Assembly (NCBI GenBank): GCA_029688955.1
Contig: JARUKZ010000016.1
Span: 1-64,000, forward strand
Reading direction: 5' to 3'
Length of the DNA: 64,000 nucleotides
Origin: Chitinispirillales bacterium ANBcel5
GTDB lineage: Bacteria > Fibrobacterota > Chitinivibrionia > Chitinivibrionales > Chitinispirillaceae
Made by a program: the position numbers and the translations under genes. Each line of letters begins with the position of its first letter. The first letter of the stretch is position 1. This document shows, piece after piece, positions 9,176 to 18,344 of the stretch. Under the pieces are notes generated by a model. It was not told where the DNA came from, did no database searches, and was given only the letters and a program-made list of their open reading frames with translations.

Positions 9176-10504
9176 TTACAATGAAAACTTTTCAAAATGA
9201 ATGTTATACTTTTTTATATTCAGCTTTTTTAAATGCTCCATCAGGGAAGTACTCATGGGTTCGGGCCCACAGAGAAAAACTTCTGTTTTTGAAGGATTTT
9301 CAATAATTTTGGAAAGAAGCTCTGCTGTAATGCGTTTGAGTGTATGGGAGGTGTGATTTTGTCTGGTGACTATGGGAATAAATTTGAAGTGTGGATTTGA
9401 TTTCTCAATCGATTCAAAAAAGACCCGATGAGTAAGATCTTCACTATACTTGGTGCTCCATAAAAGTGTAGCAGGTGTAGTGATTTTTTCTTTACTCCAA
9501 TGGGAAATAATAGAAAGAAAAGGAGTTATACCTATTCCCCCAGCGATGAAAAGGTGATGATGATTAAGGTTATTGGGATAAAATTTACCATAAGGACCAT
9601 CAAAAAATACTTTAGCTCCTGATTGCAAGTTGCGAATATTCTCCGTATAATCACCCAGCGTTTTTATCGTTAAGGTAAGATTTTCCTCATTTGGAGATGA
9701 GGAAATAGTAAAAGGGTGCTCCTCTTTAGAGCATACAGGAGAAATGATTCTGAAATATCCAAATTGACCGGGTTTGTATTTTGTTTTTTTTCTCTCTGGG
9801 TGCAAATTTAATTCGGTTACCGAATCGTTTAGTAGCTGTACATCAACGACTTTGAATTGATTGTTCTTTACGCGTAAGGGTCTGAGGAATTTGTGATGAA
9901 TATATAGACCAATGCTAATAAATGCCCATGCACCCATCATCCCACTTCTTAAATTCCCTTCTCTGGTGGGGGAGGCAAGATATACATGAATAGCGATCAA
10001 AACCACACCAACTGAAGCAAAATTGTGGAACAGTTTAATATGTGAATAATCAATTTTTAGCTTGTTTAGCAGAAGTGTTTTTAAGTTTCGGATAACAGTA
10101 AACTGATGAATCTTTGTCGTAACCATTAAAAGCAGAGTGATTACAATCACCAATAAAAAAATATAAAAGGCGGTATATCCCAGATATATCTGAAAGTTAC
10201 TTTCGGGGAAATATATTTTTTTAAAATATAGATGAAGAGCTGCGCTCAACAGCGCCAGGATTGCAAGAGAAGCATGAAATCTAATAACCTTATCCTGCCC
10301 AAACAGCCGGTCAAAGAGTTTGACTCTTGCAGAGAGGATAAGGCAGTTTAGAAAGTAGATATAGCTAATAATGCCAAAAACCATCCCTAGTGAATAGCTG
10401 TGAAAAAGCGAGTACCAGTTACCGCTAAAATACGCAACTATAGGTAGTAATGGACTAAATAGCGCAAGAATGATCCAGAGAAATTTAATTTTCACTTGTA
10501 TCAC
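9176..10504 (-). CDS. ferric-reductase-like transmembrane flavoprotein (FAD/NAD(P) binding)
   Basis: A 442-residue protein. About six membrane helices fill residues 1-215. They carry histidines in the arrangement of the ferric-reductase-like heme domain (RFHASLAIL, KLFHNFASVGV, HVYLAS). A ferredoxin-NADP reductase-type module follows: an FAD motif HPFTISSSP near 262-270, a nucleotide motif GGIGITPFLS near 318-327, and CGPEPM near 410-415. It should move electrons from cytoplasmic NAD(P)H through FAD and heme across the membrane. Its first 20 bases overlap the end of the upstream flavodoxin-like gene, so the two are translationally coupled. The acceptor is unknown: iron, oxygen or the secreted neighbours are all possible. 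Confidence 0.85.
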   Translation of the reverse strand: MIQVKIKFLWIILALFSPLLPIVAYFSGNWYSLFHSYSLGMVFGIISYIYFLNCLILSARVKLFDRLFGQDKVIRFHASLAILALLSAALHLYFKKIYFPESNFQIYLGYTAFYIFLLVIVITLLLMVTTKIHQFTVIRNLKTLLLNKLKIDYSHIKLFHNFASVGVVLIAIHVYLASPTREGNLRSGMMGAWAFISIGLYIHHKFLRPLRVKNNQFKVVDVQLLNDSVTELNLHPERKKTKYKPGQFGYFRIISPVCSKEEHPFTISSSPNEENLTLTIKTLGDYTENIRNLQSGAKVFFDGPYGKFYPNNLNHHHLFIAGGIGITPFLSIISHWSKEKITTPATLLWSTKYSEDLTHRVFFESIEKSNPHFKFIPIVTRQNHTSHTLKRITAELLSKIIENPSKTEVFLCGPEPMSTSLMEHLKKLNIKKYNIHFEKFSL

Positions 10505-11003
10505 TGTCGGTTATATATTCTTCTTCTGCAACTTCTTCATCATCGGTGTTTTCTTCTTTGAGTGATTGGTGAAAGAGATCTTTTAGTCGTTTAACATAGT
10601 CTTGGGCAAGCGCAGGTACTTCTGAATTATTTGATGCTGAAGTTACACCATCAATTTCTGGCTCCCAAGACCTTGTTTGTGTCGTATGAAGTAACACATT
10701 ATCATTGTTAATTGTTTCAATCCACTTGATGATCCAGGGTCTTATTTCAGAATTAACTCCGGAATTGGTAACAAAAATTGCATCATAATCTTCTGCATCA
10801 CTAACTTTTACACCTCTTCTGGAATGTTGCGCGACTGTGACAGTAATTCCACCATTTTCAAGCAGGCTCTTCATCTCCTCGATGAGATTATTTTTAAATC
10901 TGGTATTTTCGTACACCAACAGTATCTGGGTATTTGAGGTTTGGGCTAAAGCGTTCAACGGCAAAAAAAAGAGGGCAGAGAGTAAAAGTACCATTAATTT
11001 CAA
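10485..11003 (-). CDS. secreted flavodoxin-like protein (paralogue 1)
   Basis: A 172-residue protein with a signal peptide ending ...LPLNALA before QTSNT. The start is a TTG at 11003: AAGGAGG lies 6 nt before it, while the next in-frame ATG (10994) would be 15 nt away. The mature domain carries the blocks ILLVYENTRFK, AIFVTNSGV, HTTQTRSWEP and IDGVTSAS. These are shared, roughly every second residue identical, with the product at 8149-8820. The C-terminal tail is acidic but shorter. It overlaps the ferric-reductase-like gene by 20 bp and is first in that unit. A periplasmic redox or ligand-binding partner of the reductase is the best inference; the family is not one I can name. Confidence 0.72.
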   Translation of the reverse strand: MKLMVLLLSALFFLPLNALAQTSNTQILLVYENTRFKNNLIEEMKSLLENGGITVTVAQHSRRGVKVSDAEDYDAIFVTNSGVNSEIRPWIIKWIETINNDNVLLHTTQTRSWEPEIDGVTSASNNSEVPALAQDYVKRLKDLFHQSLKEENTDDEEVAEEEYITDSDTSEN

Positions 11004-11168
11004 AAAAATCCTCCTTAATAAGTTTTAAACTCTTTGTACTGCTATACGTTTTTAAAATATATCCTGACATAAAACTGTGAAAAAAACTGAAGCATTTAAA
11101 GCATTTTTTTTGGGGGTACAATGAAAATTTGCAGCCTTAAAACAGAGAAGAAAGCAAGTGATGGCCAC

Positions 11169-11202
11169 AAAAAAAAGGAAACTGTAAAAACAGTTTCCTT
11201 TT
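11169..11202 (-). terminator. intrinsic terminator of the acetyl-CoA operon
   Basis: Arms GGAAACTG (11177-11184) and CAGTTTCC (11191-11198) form a perfect 8-bp stem with a 6-nt loop. Read on the minus strand it is followed by eight T. It lies 20 bp beyond the stop at 11222. TTTT on the plus side may make it work both ways. Confidence 0.88.
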
Positions 11203-11221
11203 GAAGTACCGACAAAGACAA

Positions 11222-13081
11222 TTATTGCTGATCAAAATCAAAGGTGATCAGATACGAGTCTTTTTCTCGCTTTGTGGTAATTTCGTATCCAGAGTTATAG
11301 AAAACAGAAAGCATTTGCTGGTTTTCAGCACTCACTTTTGCTTCAAAACCAGTGAGACCACGTTCTTTGGCGATATCGCTCATGATATTCAGAAGATCAG
11401 TACCGATACCTTTAGCCTGCCAGTCATCTCTTACTACAAAGGAGATATTAGCACGTTTTGAATCTTCTTTAAGGTAGTAATGAGCTACTCCTACGATCTG
11501 CTCCCCACCAAGATCCTTTACAAATCCTCCAATAGCCATATCTTTTGAGAAGTCTATAGTTGTAAAGTCCTGAATAAACTTTTGTGGAAAAGCTTTAGTG
11601 GGTTCGAAAAATCTAAATGCAATAGATTTTTCCGATAGAGCATAAAACATGTCACGAAGCGCTTTTTCATCACTGGGGCGAATAGGTCGTACAAACAGTT
11701 TGGTTGCATCAGAGAGAGCCCGCGTTCTTTCGTACTCACGGGGATTGTTGATACTTATTTTGGGAAGCTCTTTTTGATGTGAATAAACGTATTTGTGTTT
11801 TTTTGCTTCTTTTAGAATATCATTTCTGAAGTCAGGATGAGCAATTTCGGCCAGTGCAAGAACTCGTTCTCTAATATTTTTCCCATACAGGTCCGCAACA
11901 CCGTATTCAGTAACAACGTAACGAGTATCGGCTCTTGAAAGAACGACACCTGATCCTTCAGTCAAATTAGCAACAATGCGTGATTTTTTCCCATCTTCAG
12001 TTGTTGAAGGTAGAGCTATGATGGTTTTGCCCTCCTTGGCTGAAGCTGCTCCACGACAGAAGTCAACCACACCGCCAATACCATTATAGAACTCAAAACC
12101 GTAGGAATCTAAGCATACCTGTCCTGTCATATCGATTTGCAGTGCAGAGTTTATAGCTATCATCTTGCGGTGTTGGCTGATAATTTGTGTATCATTTACA
12201 TATTCTGATGGACGAAATTCGAAAATAGGGTTTTCGTTAATAAAGTCGAAAAGCTTCCGTGTTCCCATGCAAAAACTTGCAGTAATTTTACCTCTGTTGA
12301 TGGATTTGCGACTACCATTAATTACACCACTTTCGATTAGTGGTATTATTGGATCGGTAAACATCTCAGTGTGTATACCAAGATCCTTTTTATTTTTAAG
12401 ATATCTTAAAACAGCTTGTGGTATTACTCCAATTCCAAGCTCAAGTGTAGATCCATCCTCAACCAATGAAGCAATATTTAGTGCAATCGATTCCGTAACC
12501 GGGTCAGGATCCGGGGAAGGATACTGAACTATTTCACTGTCACTAACAATAACCGAATCCACAAGATCCAGTGGTATAAAAGAGTCTCCCATAGTTCTGG
12601 GCATTTTGTTGTTTACTTCAGCGATGATAGTTAAGCCGTTTTCGACTGCAGATTTAACTATATCAACAGAAACCCCCAGGCTTAGATTGCCGTTTCGATC
12701 CGGTGGGCTTGTTTGAATAAGAACTATATCGAGTGGAAGTTTTCCAGATCTGAAAAGGTAAGGAATTTCAGAGATATTTATCGGAATATAGTCTCCTCCA
12801 CCTTTGTTAACGGCCTGGCGAATGTTTTCAGAGATGTAAAAACTCTGAGTTCTGAATTTTCCGGAAAATTCTTCTTTTATATATGGTGCATCGCCTTCAG
12901 TTAGCAGATGGTAAATTTCAGCATCTACTATATCATGCTCCTCATTCACGAGTTCTTTTACAAGTGTTTGAGGTATGGAGCAACCGGTTCCAATAAAGAT
13001 CCGGTCTCCGTGTTTAATCTTTTTAATCGCTTCTTTAGCGGTAGTCTTTTTCTTTTCGTAAAACTCTTCCCATACCGGCAT
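11222..13081 (-). CDS. acetyl-CoA hydrolase/CoA-transferase fused to a GNAT domain
   Basis: A 619-residue fusion. Residues 1-~430 match the acetyl-CoA hydrolase/4-hydroxybutyrate CoA-transferase fold (GDRIFIGTGCSIPQTLV, the conserved EVNNKMPRTMG, ELGIGVIPQAVL, YGVADLYGKNIRER). Residues ~455-615 are a GNAT acetyltransferase domain with VRPIRPSDEKAL and an acetyl-CoA loop around WQAKGIGTDLL. It should move CoA between acyl groups and acetate. The GNAT part could acetylate a protein, possibly its operon partner, but that is inference. It follows the ADP-forming acetate-CoA ligase gene by only 3 bp, so they form one operon ending at the terminator at 11169-11202. Confidence 0.88.
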   Translation of the reverse strand: MPVWEEFYEKKKTTAKEAIKKIKHGDRIFIGTGCSIPQTLVKELVNEEHDIVDAEIYHLLTEGDAPYIKEEFSGKFRTQSFYISENIRQAVNKGGGDYIPINISEIPYLFRSGKLPLDIVLIQTSPPDRNGNLSLGVSVDIVKSAVENGLTIIAEVNNKMPRTMGDSFIPLDLVDSVIVSDSEIVQYPSPDPDPVTESIALNIASLVEDGSTLELGIGVIPQAVLRYLKNKKDLGIHTEMFTDPIIPLIESGVINGSRKSINRGKITASFCMGTRKLFDFINENPIFEFRPSEYVNDTQIISQHRKMIAINSALQIDMTGQVCLDSYGFEFYNGIGGVVDFCRGAASAKEGKTIIALPSTTEDGKKSRIVANLTEGSGVVLSRADTRYVVTEYGVADLYGKNIRERVLALAEIAHPDFRNDILKEAKKHKYVYSHQKELPKISINNPREYERTRALSDATKLFVRPIRPSDEKALRDMFYALSEKSIAFRFFEPTKAFPQKFIQDFTTIDFSKDMAIGGFVKDLGGEQIVGVAHYYLKEDSKRANISFVVRDDWQAKGIGTDLLNIMSDIAKERGLTGFEAKVSAENQQMLSVFYNSGYEITTKREKDSYLITFDFDQQ

Positions 13082-13084
13082 ATA

Positions 13085-15187
13085 TCAAATCTCCTTTGAC
13101 AGAATGATTCTTGCATCTACAACAGAAGCCCCATCTCCTTCATGTCCAACTTTAAGCGGATTCATATCGATTTCATCGATTTCCGGAAAATCCAGAACCA
13201 GCTGGGAGAGACGCTGAAGGTTGTTCACTATTGCATTGATATCATAAGGTTTCTGTCCTCTTGCCCCGGTGAGCAATTTGTAGGATTTTGTGCTTTCAAT
13301 CATACTAAGGCATTCTTCACGTGTAAGAGGGGCAAGGCCAAATGTAACGTCTTTTAATACTTCGACAAAAATTCCACCGAGTCCAAACATTAAAATAGGT
13401 CCAAACTGAGGATCCTTATTCATACCGAGGATTACTTCTCTTCCCCCAAGGACCATTCTTTCAATAAGAACCCCTCTGACTTCTGCATCAGGCTTTTTAC
13501 GTTTGATCTTAAGCATCATCAGCTCAAATGCGTCTTCAACTTCAGATGCATTTTTGAGACCAACTTTAACCCCGCCTATATCAGACTTATGTAAAATATC
13601 CGGGCTTGAAATTTTCATGGCGATAGGGTACCCAAGCTCGTTTGAGAAGCGCACAGCCTCATCAACTGTTGTAGCAAGCATTCCTGGTGGGACATTAAAA
13701 TTGTAAGCATCAAGAATGTTTTTGGCTTCAACCTCTCCAATCTCGTACTGACCTCTTTCGATGCTTGACTTAATGGTTTTTATGACAGGGATTTTATTAA
13801 CCGCAAACCGTTCCACCTCACGCAGCGGACGTTTTTTGTAGTTACTGTAGGACACCATCTGTCTCATTGCACGTGCTGCACGCTCAGGAATAGCGTACTG
13901 AGGAATTTTGTTTTCTCTTAGAATCTCAATTCCTTTGGAGATTATCTGCGCTCCCATAAAACATGCAAGAACTGGCTTATCATATTTCTTGGAAATATTG
14001 ACGATGTGTTGTGCTGTATCAGCATCATCAGTCATTTTCTGTGGGGTAAGTATAACGACAAGGCTATCAACAGAGTCGCTTGCCAGAAGAATATCAATAG
14101 CTGCGCCGTAGAGTTCACCATTAGCATCACCCAGCACATCAACGGGGTTGTTGGCTGAGGCAGCAGCCGGAAGAAGAGATGTTAACTTACTTTTTGTTTC
14201 TTCGTCGAGTTTTGCCATAGTCAGATCAGCCATCTCAAGTGCATCTGACATCATTATACCTGGTCCACCAGCATTGGTGACTACTGCTACTCTATCACCT
14301 TTTGGAAGTGGTTGGTAGGCAAATGCAGTAGCGATATCAAAGAGGTGTTCTATGGAATCTGCTCTAACAACACCACTTCTTTCAAATGCGCTTGTATAGG
14401 CACTGTCTGCACCTGCAAGGCTTCCGGTGTGTGAAGCAGCAGCTTTTGCTCCGGCAGCAGTGCGCCCTGATTTAAGCACAACAACTGGTTTAGTTTTACT
14501 TACCCGCTCTGCTACTTTCATGAACTTCTGCCCTCTTGAGATATCCTCAAGGTAGGCTGCAATAACCTTCGTGTTTTCATCCTTCTGAAGATTTTTCAGA
14601 AATTCTACTTCATCGAGTGCAGCTTTATTTCCAAGCGAGGCCAGAACAGAGAACCCGATTTTATCATTGGCAGCAATATCCTGTATTGCAGTAATCAGTG
14701 CACCTGACTGGGATATCAAACCAATTGGACCCGGAAGATTAATTGCCTGACCAAAGGAGGCGTTTAACTTATGCCACGGATTTATCAACCCAAGGCAGTT
14801 TGGCCCCATCATGGTTATCCCATTTTCCCGAACAAGGCTGGTCATCTCTCGTTGGAGCTGTCTGCCCTCCTCACCGGTCTCGCCGAAACCAGCGGTGATT
14901 ACAACAACACCTTTTACCCCCTTTTTTACACAGTCCTTGAGCATTGGTAAAACAAGATCTCGCTTTATCACGATGACTGCAAGATCAACCTCTCCAGGAA
15001 TATCAAGGAGTGATTTGTAGCACTGTTTGCCAAGTATCTGGTCAACCTTGGGGTTAATGGGGTATATTTCGCCCTCAAATCCTCCATTAATCACATTGTC
15101 CAGGACATTGTTACCGACTTTTCTTTCGTCGCTTGAAGCACCGATAATTGCAACGGTTTTAGGCCGCAGGAGTTTATCGAAACTCAT
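13085..15187 (-). CDS. acetate-CoA ligase (ADP-forming), fused alpha and beta parts
   Basis: A 700-residue protein that interconverts acetyl-CoA, ADP and phosphate with acetate, CoA and ATP, the energy-saving step of acetate-forming fermenters. The CoA-binding Rossmann part starts VAIIGASSDERKVGNNV. The ligase part carries the phosphorylatable histidine in ASHTGSLAGAD near residue 250. A C-terminal ATP-grasp domain begins near 480 (AMKISSPDILHKSDIGGV). The length is normal for the fused form. A 46-nt imperfect inverted repeat lies in the leader (15225-15270). It is first in an operon with the CoA-transferase/GNAT fusion. Confidence 0.92.
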   Translation of the reverse strand: MSFDKLLRPKTVAIIGASSDERKVGNNVLDNVINGGFEGEIYPINPKVDQILGKQCYKSLLDIPGEVDLAVIVIKRDLVLPMLKDCVKKGVKGVVVITAGFGETGEEGRQLQREMTSLVRENGITMMGPNCLGLINPWHKLNASFGQAINLPGPIGLISQSGALITAIQDIAANDKIGFSVLASLGNKAALDEVEFLKNLQKDENTKVIAAYLEDISRGQKFMKVAERVSKTKPVVVLKSGRTAAGAKAAASHTGSLAGADSAYTSAFERSGVVRADSIEHLFDIATAFAYQPLPKGDRVAVVTNAGGPGIMMSDALEMADLTMAKLDEETKSKLTSLLPAAASANNPVDVLGDANGELYGAAIDILLASDSVDSLVVILTPQKMTDDADTAQHIVNISKKYDKPVLACFMGAQIISKGIEILRENKIPQYAIPERAARAMRQMVSYSNYKKRPLREVERFAVNKIPVIKTIKSSIERGQYEIGEVEAKNILDAYNFNVPPGMLATTVDEAVRFSNELGYPIAMKISSPDILHKSDIGGVKVGLKNASEVEDAFELMMLKIKRKKPDAEVRGVLIERMVLGGREVILGMNKDPQFGPILMFGLGGIFVEVLKDVTFGLAPLTREECLSMIESTKSYKLLTGARGQKPYDINAIVNNLQRLSQLVLDFPEIDEIDMNPLKVGHEGDGASVVDARIILSKEI

Positions 15188-15593
15188 GGAACATAAATCC
15201 TTTCATTCTGTGAACCGATATCTCACTCTCCAAAACAGCACTTCGTGTGACTCACTATTTTGGGGAGAGTAAAAATACATCAAGTCACTGTATATAGAAG
15301 TATAACTACTTACTGGGAAAAATTATCAAATTCAAAGATCAATATATTAGTATATTAAAATAAGTGTTTGGGAACACAAAAACCAGCTACATTTATCGAT
15401 TCCTGATTAATGTTTGAGCTTTTTATTCTCAACAATTTAACTGAACAATCTTTATCGGGCATTTGTCTTTGCTGTTTGGGAATATTCAAGCAGATGTATA
15501 CTGACCAGTCCAATGATAAAAAAAATCAGGCAGGGAATTTGCATAAACTGTGAAACTACGGGCGAAAATATATAGCAAAGTTAAGAGGGTAAA
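15188..15593. other. 406-bp divergent intergenic region
   Basis: Holds the start regions of the minus-strand acetate-CoA ligase and the plus-strand inositol-phosphatase-like gene. The latter has AGAGGG about 4 nt before its ATG. No credible gene is seen. The one visible structure is the inverted repeat at 15225-15270. Confidence 0.5.
15225..15270 (-). promoter_or_regulatory. leader stem-loop of the acetate-CoA ligase operon
   Basis: ACTCTCCAAAA (15225-15235) pairs with TTTTGGGGAGAGT (15258-15270), leaving two unpaired G. The loop is 22 nt and contains a GTGAGTCACAC-like core on the minus strand. It lies about 40-85 nt before the start codon and could be a leader structure or an operator. There is no T tract. 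Confidence 0.3.
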
Positions 15594-16358
15594 ATGGAAG
15601 AGTATATGAATGTTGCAGTTGAAGCTGCTCAGCAAGCAGGTCGTTTTCTGAGCAAACATTTTGATCAATCCATCCAAATTGAGAGAAAAAAAGACCATAG
15701 TTTGGTTACAAACATTGACAAAGAATCAGAAAATATCATTGTAAATGCTATACGCAAATCCTTTCCCTCACACTCACTGCTGGCAGAAGAAAGCGGAGAG
15801 CAAAGAGGAAACGAATATCTTTGGCTCATTGACCCCCTTGATGGTACTCATAACTTCATTCGTGGAATTCAAATGTATGGGGTATGTATTGGTTTAGTTC
15901 ATAGGGATGAGTTTGTTGGGGGAGTGATTTATTTGCCCTCAACTGATGAACTCTACTGTGCTGAAAGAGGGAGCGGTGCTTTTAAAAATGGTAAACCTCT
16001 AAAAGTTTCAAACTGTTCTGATTTAAAAGAGGCTACTTTGCTCTTTGATTCAGGTATGAGTGAAGGGGGAGAGGAGAAACTTGGATTATTGGGGAGGATG
16101 GCACATCGGTTTTTCAATATAAGGATGCTTGGTGCTTCATGCAGAAATATGTCATATCTTGCTGAAGGCAAAGCTGATGTACTGATTGAATTTGATGAAA
16201 AACCCTGGGACTTTGCAGCCGGAGCCGCTATACTACTTGAAGCAGGTGGAGTTATTTGTGGGCACAGAGGGGAAACTGTAAATGTTAAAAGTAAAAAATT
16301 TGTGGCAAGTAATCCCTTAATTAACCTTGAGTTACGAAAACTAATAACCACAGTATAA
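15594..16358 (+). CDS. inositol monophosphatase family protein
   Basis: A 254-residue Mg-dependent phosphatase of the IMPase/SuhB/CysQ superfamily. Metal-binding motifs are complete: the EES of AEESGE near 65, DPLDGTHNFIRG near 82-93, and WDFAAGAAILLEAGG near 204-218. The length is typical. The substrate could be inositol phosphate, adenosine 3',5'-bisphosphate or a sugar phosphate and cannot be decided from sequence alone. It is followed after 40 bp by a MarC-type membrane protein on the same strand. Confidence 0.9.
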   Translation: MEEYMNVAVEAAQQAGRFLSKHFDQSIQIERKKDHSLVTNIDKESENIIVNAIRKSFPSHSLLAEESGEQRGNEYLWLIDPLDGTHNFIRGIQMYGVCIGLVHRDEFVGGVIYLPSTDELYCAERGSGAFKNGKPLKVSNCSDLKEATLLFDSGMSEGGEEKLGLLGRMAHRFFNIRMLGASCRNMSYLAEGKADVLIEFDEKPWDFAAGAAILLEAGGVICGHRGETVNVKSKKFVASNPLINLELRKLITTV

Positions 16359-16398
16359 CTATAGATTTTAAATGCAAAAATCGATACAGGAGTAATTG

Positions 16399-16983
16399 GT
16401 GGAATATTTTTGGGTATGCTTTGTTCCATTTTTCGTAGCAGTAGACCCTATTGGGCTTTTGCCGATATTTTTAGGTATCGTAGAAGGATTGGATAAAAAG
16501 AGGGTTAATAAAATAATTGTACAATCGATTCTGACTGCTATGGTCGTGGCTCTTCTTTTTCTTTTTGTAGGGGAGGCTATACTTCGTCTCCTGGGCATAA
16601 CTGTTTCTGATTTCCTCATAGCAGGAGGCATAATACTTTTTATGATTTCTGTTAATGATCTTTTTACAGAGGATAAATCACTGAGACGTATTGAACCCGA
16701 ATCTCTGGGTCCTGTTCCCATTGGTGTGCCACTCATTGTCGGGCCTGCTGTCCTTACCACAATAATGCTTCTGACCCGGGAATATGGTTTTGTTCCAACG
16801 GCTACTGCCCTTATTGCCCTTATCGTGCTTACCGGAGTGATGCTTTTCTTCTCGGGTTACATAACAAAATTTCTGGGAAGTTCCGGAACAAAAATTACTT
16901 CAAAAATCGCCAGTCTTCTTCTCGCTGCTATCGCGGTGATGATGGTTCGCAGAGGTATTTTTTCTGTTTTACTCGACGGGTGA
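16399..16983 (+). CDS. MarC-family integral membrane protein
   Basis: A 194-residue protein with six predicted membrane helices and the MarC-family pattern FVAVDPIGLLPIF near the start and PLIVGPAVLTTIM in the middle. MarC proteins are inner-membrane proteins of uncertain transport function, despite their name. The start is a GTG at 16399: AGGAG lies 6 nt before it. A TTG one codon earlier is also in frame but only 3 nt from the AGGAG. It probably shares a transcript with the upstream IMPase-like gene and is convergent with the acyltransferase gene. Confidence 0.87.
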   Translation: MEYFWVCFVPFFVAVDPIGLLPIFLGIVEGLDKKRVNKIIVQSILTAMVVALLFLFVGEAILRLLGITVSDFLIAGGIILFMISVNDLFTEDKSLRRIEPESLGPVPIGVPLIVGPAVLTTIMLLTREYGFVPTATALIALIVLTGVMLFFSGYITKFLGSSGTKITSKIASLLLAAIAVMMVRRGIFSVLLDG

Positions 16984-17111
16984 GATTAGTTCATTATTCC
17001 AGGGCATAAAATCGTTTTATACTGTCCTTATCAGATCTGATATTTCCAATACTTTCGCATGGAATTAGATTTAGACGCGCAAAAAAACAATCTTAAAATA
17101 AACTTACAGCC

Positions 17112-18344
17112 TTAATCAAGCCCAGCAGGTGTAACAACAGTAACCGGATCAACCTCCTCTTTATTAGTAACTTTAACGCAGACCTTTTTCCTTTTACTTT
17201 TTACTTTATCAACGTAAAAGTAACTTCCAACGTAAAGTATCACTATAAAAAGCGTCACATTGATCGGACTATGAAGAAACCTTCTATAGCCAAAAACATT
17301 TTCGCAGATCAGAGTAGTCAAACTCATAAGAGGTATATGGAGCAGATAGGGATAAAAGGAAGCTCTGCCAACTTTTCTAAACAGTTTGAAAGAAAGGAAT
17401 TTTGAAATCACTCCTCTCTGAAGAGCCACAGTATATAATGCAATCATATAAAGAGGAGTCATAAAAAAGTGGTAGGAAAACCATGTCAGGACAGGGTTTC
17501 CTTTTGTCTGGAGGCCAAGGTTTAAAAATATAAGTGTAAGGGTGCCCAAAAAGATCAGATCATCTTTTAGTATAAAAGTATTATTACTGCTTTTTTCCTT
17601 TCTCAGCAGATATAGTCTTGCAAGAAGCATCCCCAGTACAAATTCAAACAGTCTGATGCCCCCAAATATGTGAAAAAAGAAGTAGTAATTTTGTGGAGTC
17701 TCGATAATCCAGTAAAGCATTCCCCAGCCAATAAGTGGAAGTGAGGCTACAAAAATATAAAAATATACTGATTTTTTTGTAGTTAGTGCTGATACCCATT
17801 TCAACATAGGTCCAAATAACAAATAACAGAGGAAAAATGCCGAAAGCGCCCAGGATGGTCTGTTAAGTGGCAGGGTACCGAATGGAAACAGTGACCACAG
17901 AAAGGTGAGATGCATGAATAGTGAAGACAGTATATTCTGCAAACTGAGTTCCTCTACCCCAACTCTTCTATACACATACAAAGCGGTCATAAAAACTGTG
18001 GTAAGCAGATGTAACGGATAAAGCTCTTTGAATCGTTTTTTTAAAAAGGACCAATTATTAAAGGTCGATACCTTGGAGTGGAATTTTGTAGTAAAGATGA
18101 AACCACCCAGAAGAAAAAAAGCTGTTGCATGAAATGCCGGACCTTTAATAATTCGAAAAAGCCACCCGGGAGACCCGCCCAGATCATTTAAACCACCACT
18201 TATTTCCATATGAAACAGAACAATGTTAATAGATGCTAATAATCTCAGCCCGTCGATAGCGGTGAAGTAAGGTGTTTTGGTTTTTGGATCACCTGTAGCA
18301 GTAAAATTCTTTTTGTCATCACTTATCGTTTGCACTTGAAACAT
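17112..18344 (-). CDS. acyltransferase 3 family membrane protein (OafA-like)
   Basis: A 410-residue protein with about ten predicted membrane helices. The family signature is near the N-terminus: IDGLRLLASINIVLFHMEIS, with the catalytic histidine in LFHM. Such enzymes move acyl groups onto surface sugars or lipids in the inner membrane. A charged N-terminal extension (residues 1-28) and a basic C-terminus (KVKSKRKK) are cytoplasmic-type. Its start lies 22 bp inside the end of tag, so translation may be coupled, although the functions seem unrelated. The substrate is unknown. Confidence 0.85.
   Translation of the reverse strand: MFQVQTISDDKKNFTATGDPKTKTPYFTAIDGLRLLASINIVLFHMEISGGLNDLGGSPGWLFRIIKGPAFHATAFFLLGGFIFTTKFHSKVSTFNNWSFLKKRFKELYPLHLLTTVFMTALYVYRRVGVEELSLQNILSSLFMHLTFLWSLFPFGTLPLNRPSWALSAFFLCYLLFGPMLKWVSALTTKKSVYFYIFVASLPLIGWGMLYWIIETPQNYYFFFHIFGGIRLFEFVLGMLLARLYLLRKEKSSNNTFILKDDLIFLGTLTLIFLNLGLQTKGNPVLTWFSYHFFMTPLYMIALYTVALQRGVISKFLSFKLFRKVGRASFYPYLLHIPLMSLTTLICENVFGYRRFLHSPINVTLFIVILYVGSYFYVDKVKSKRKKVCVKVTNKEEVDPVTVVTPAGLD

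Noticed and set aside
17029..17042. Perfect 14-bp palindrome TATCAGATCTGATA between convergent genes
   Set aside because: It is near the ends of both genes, not at a promoter, and lacks a T tract; too short to call an operator or terminator.
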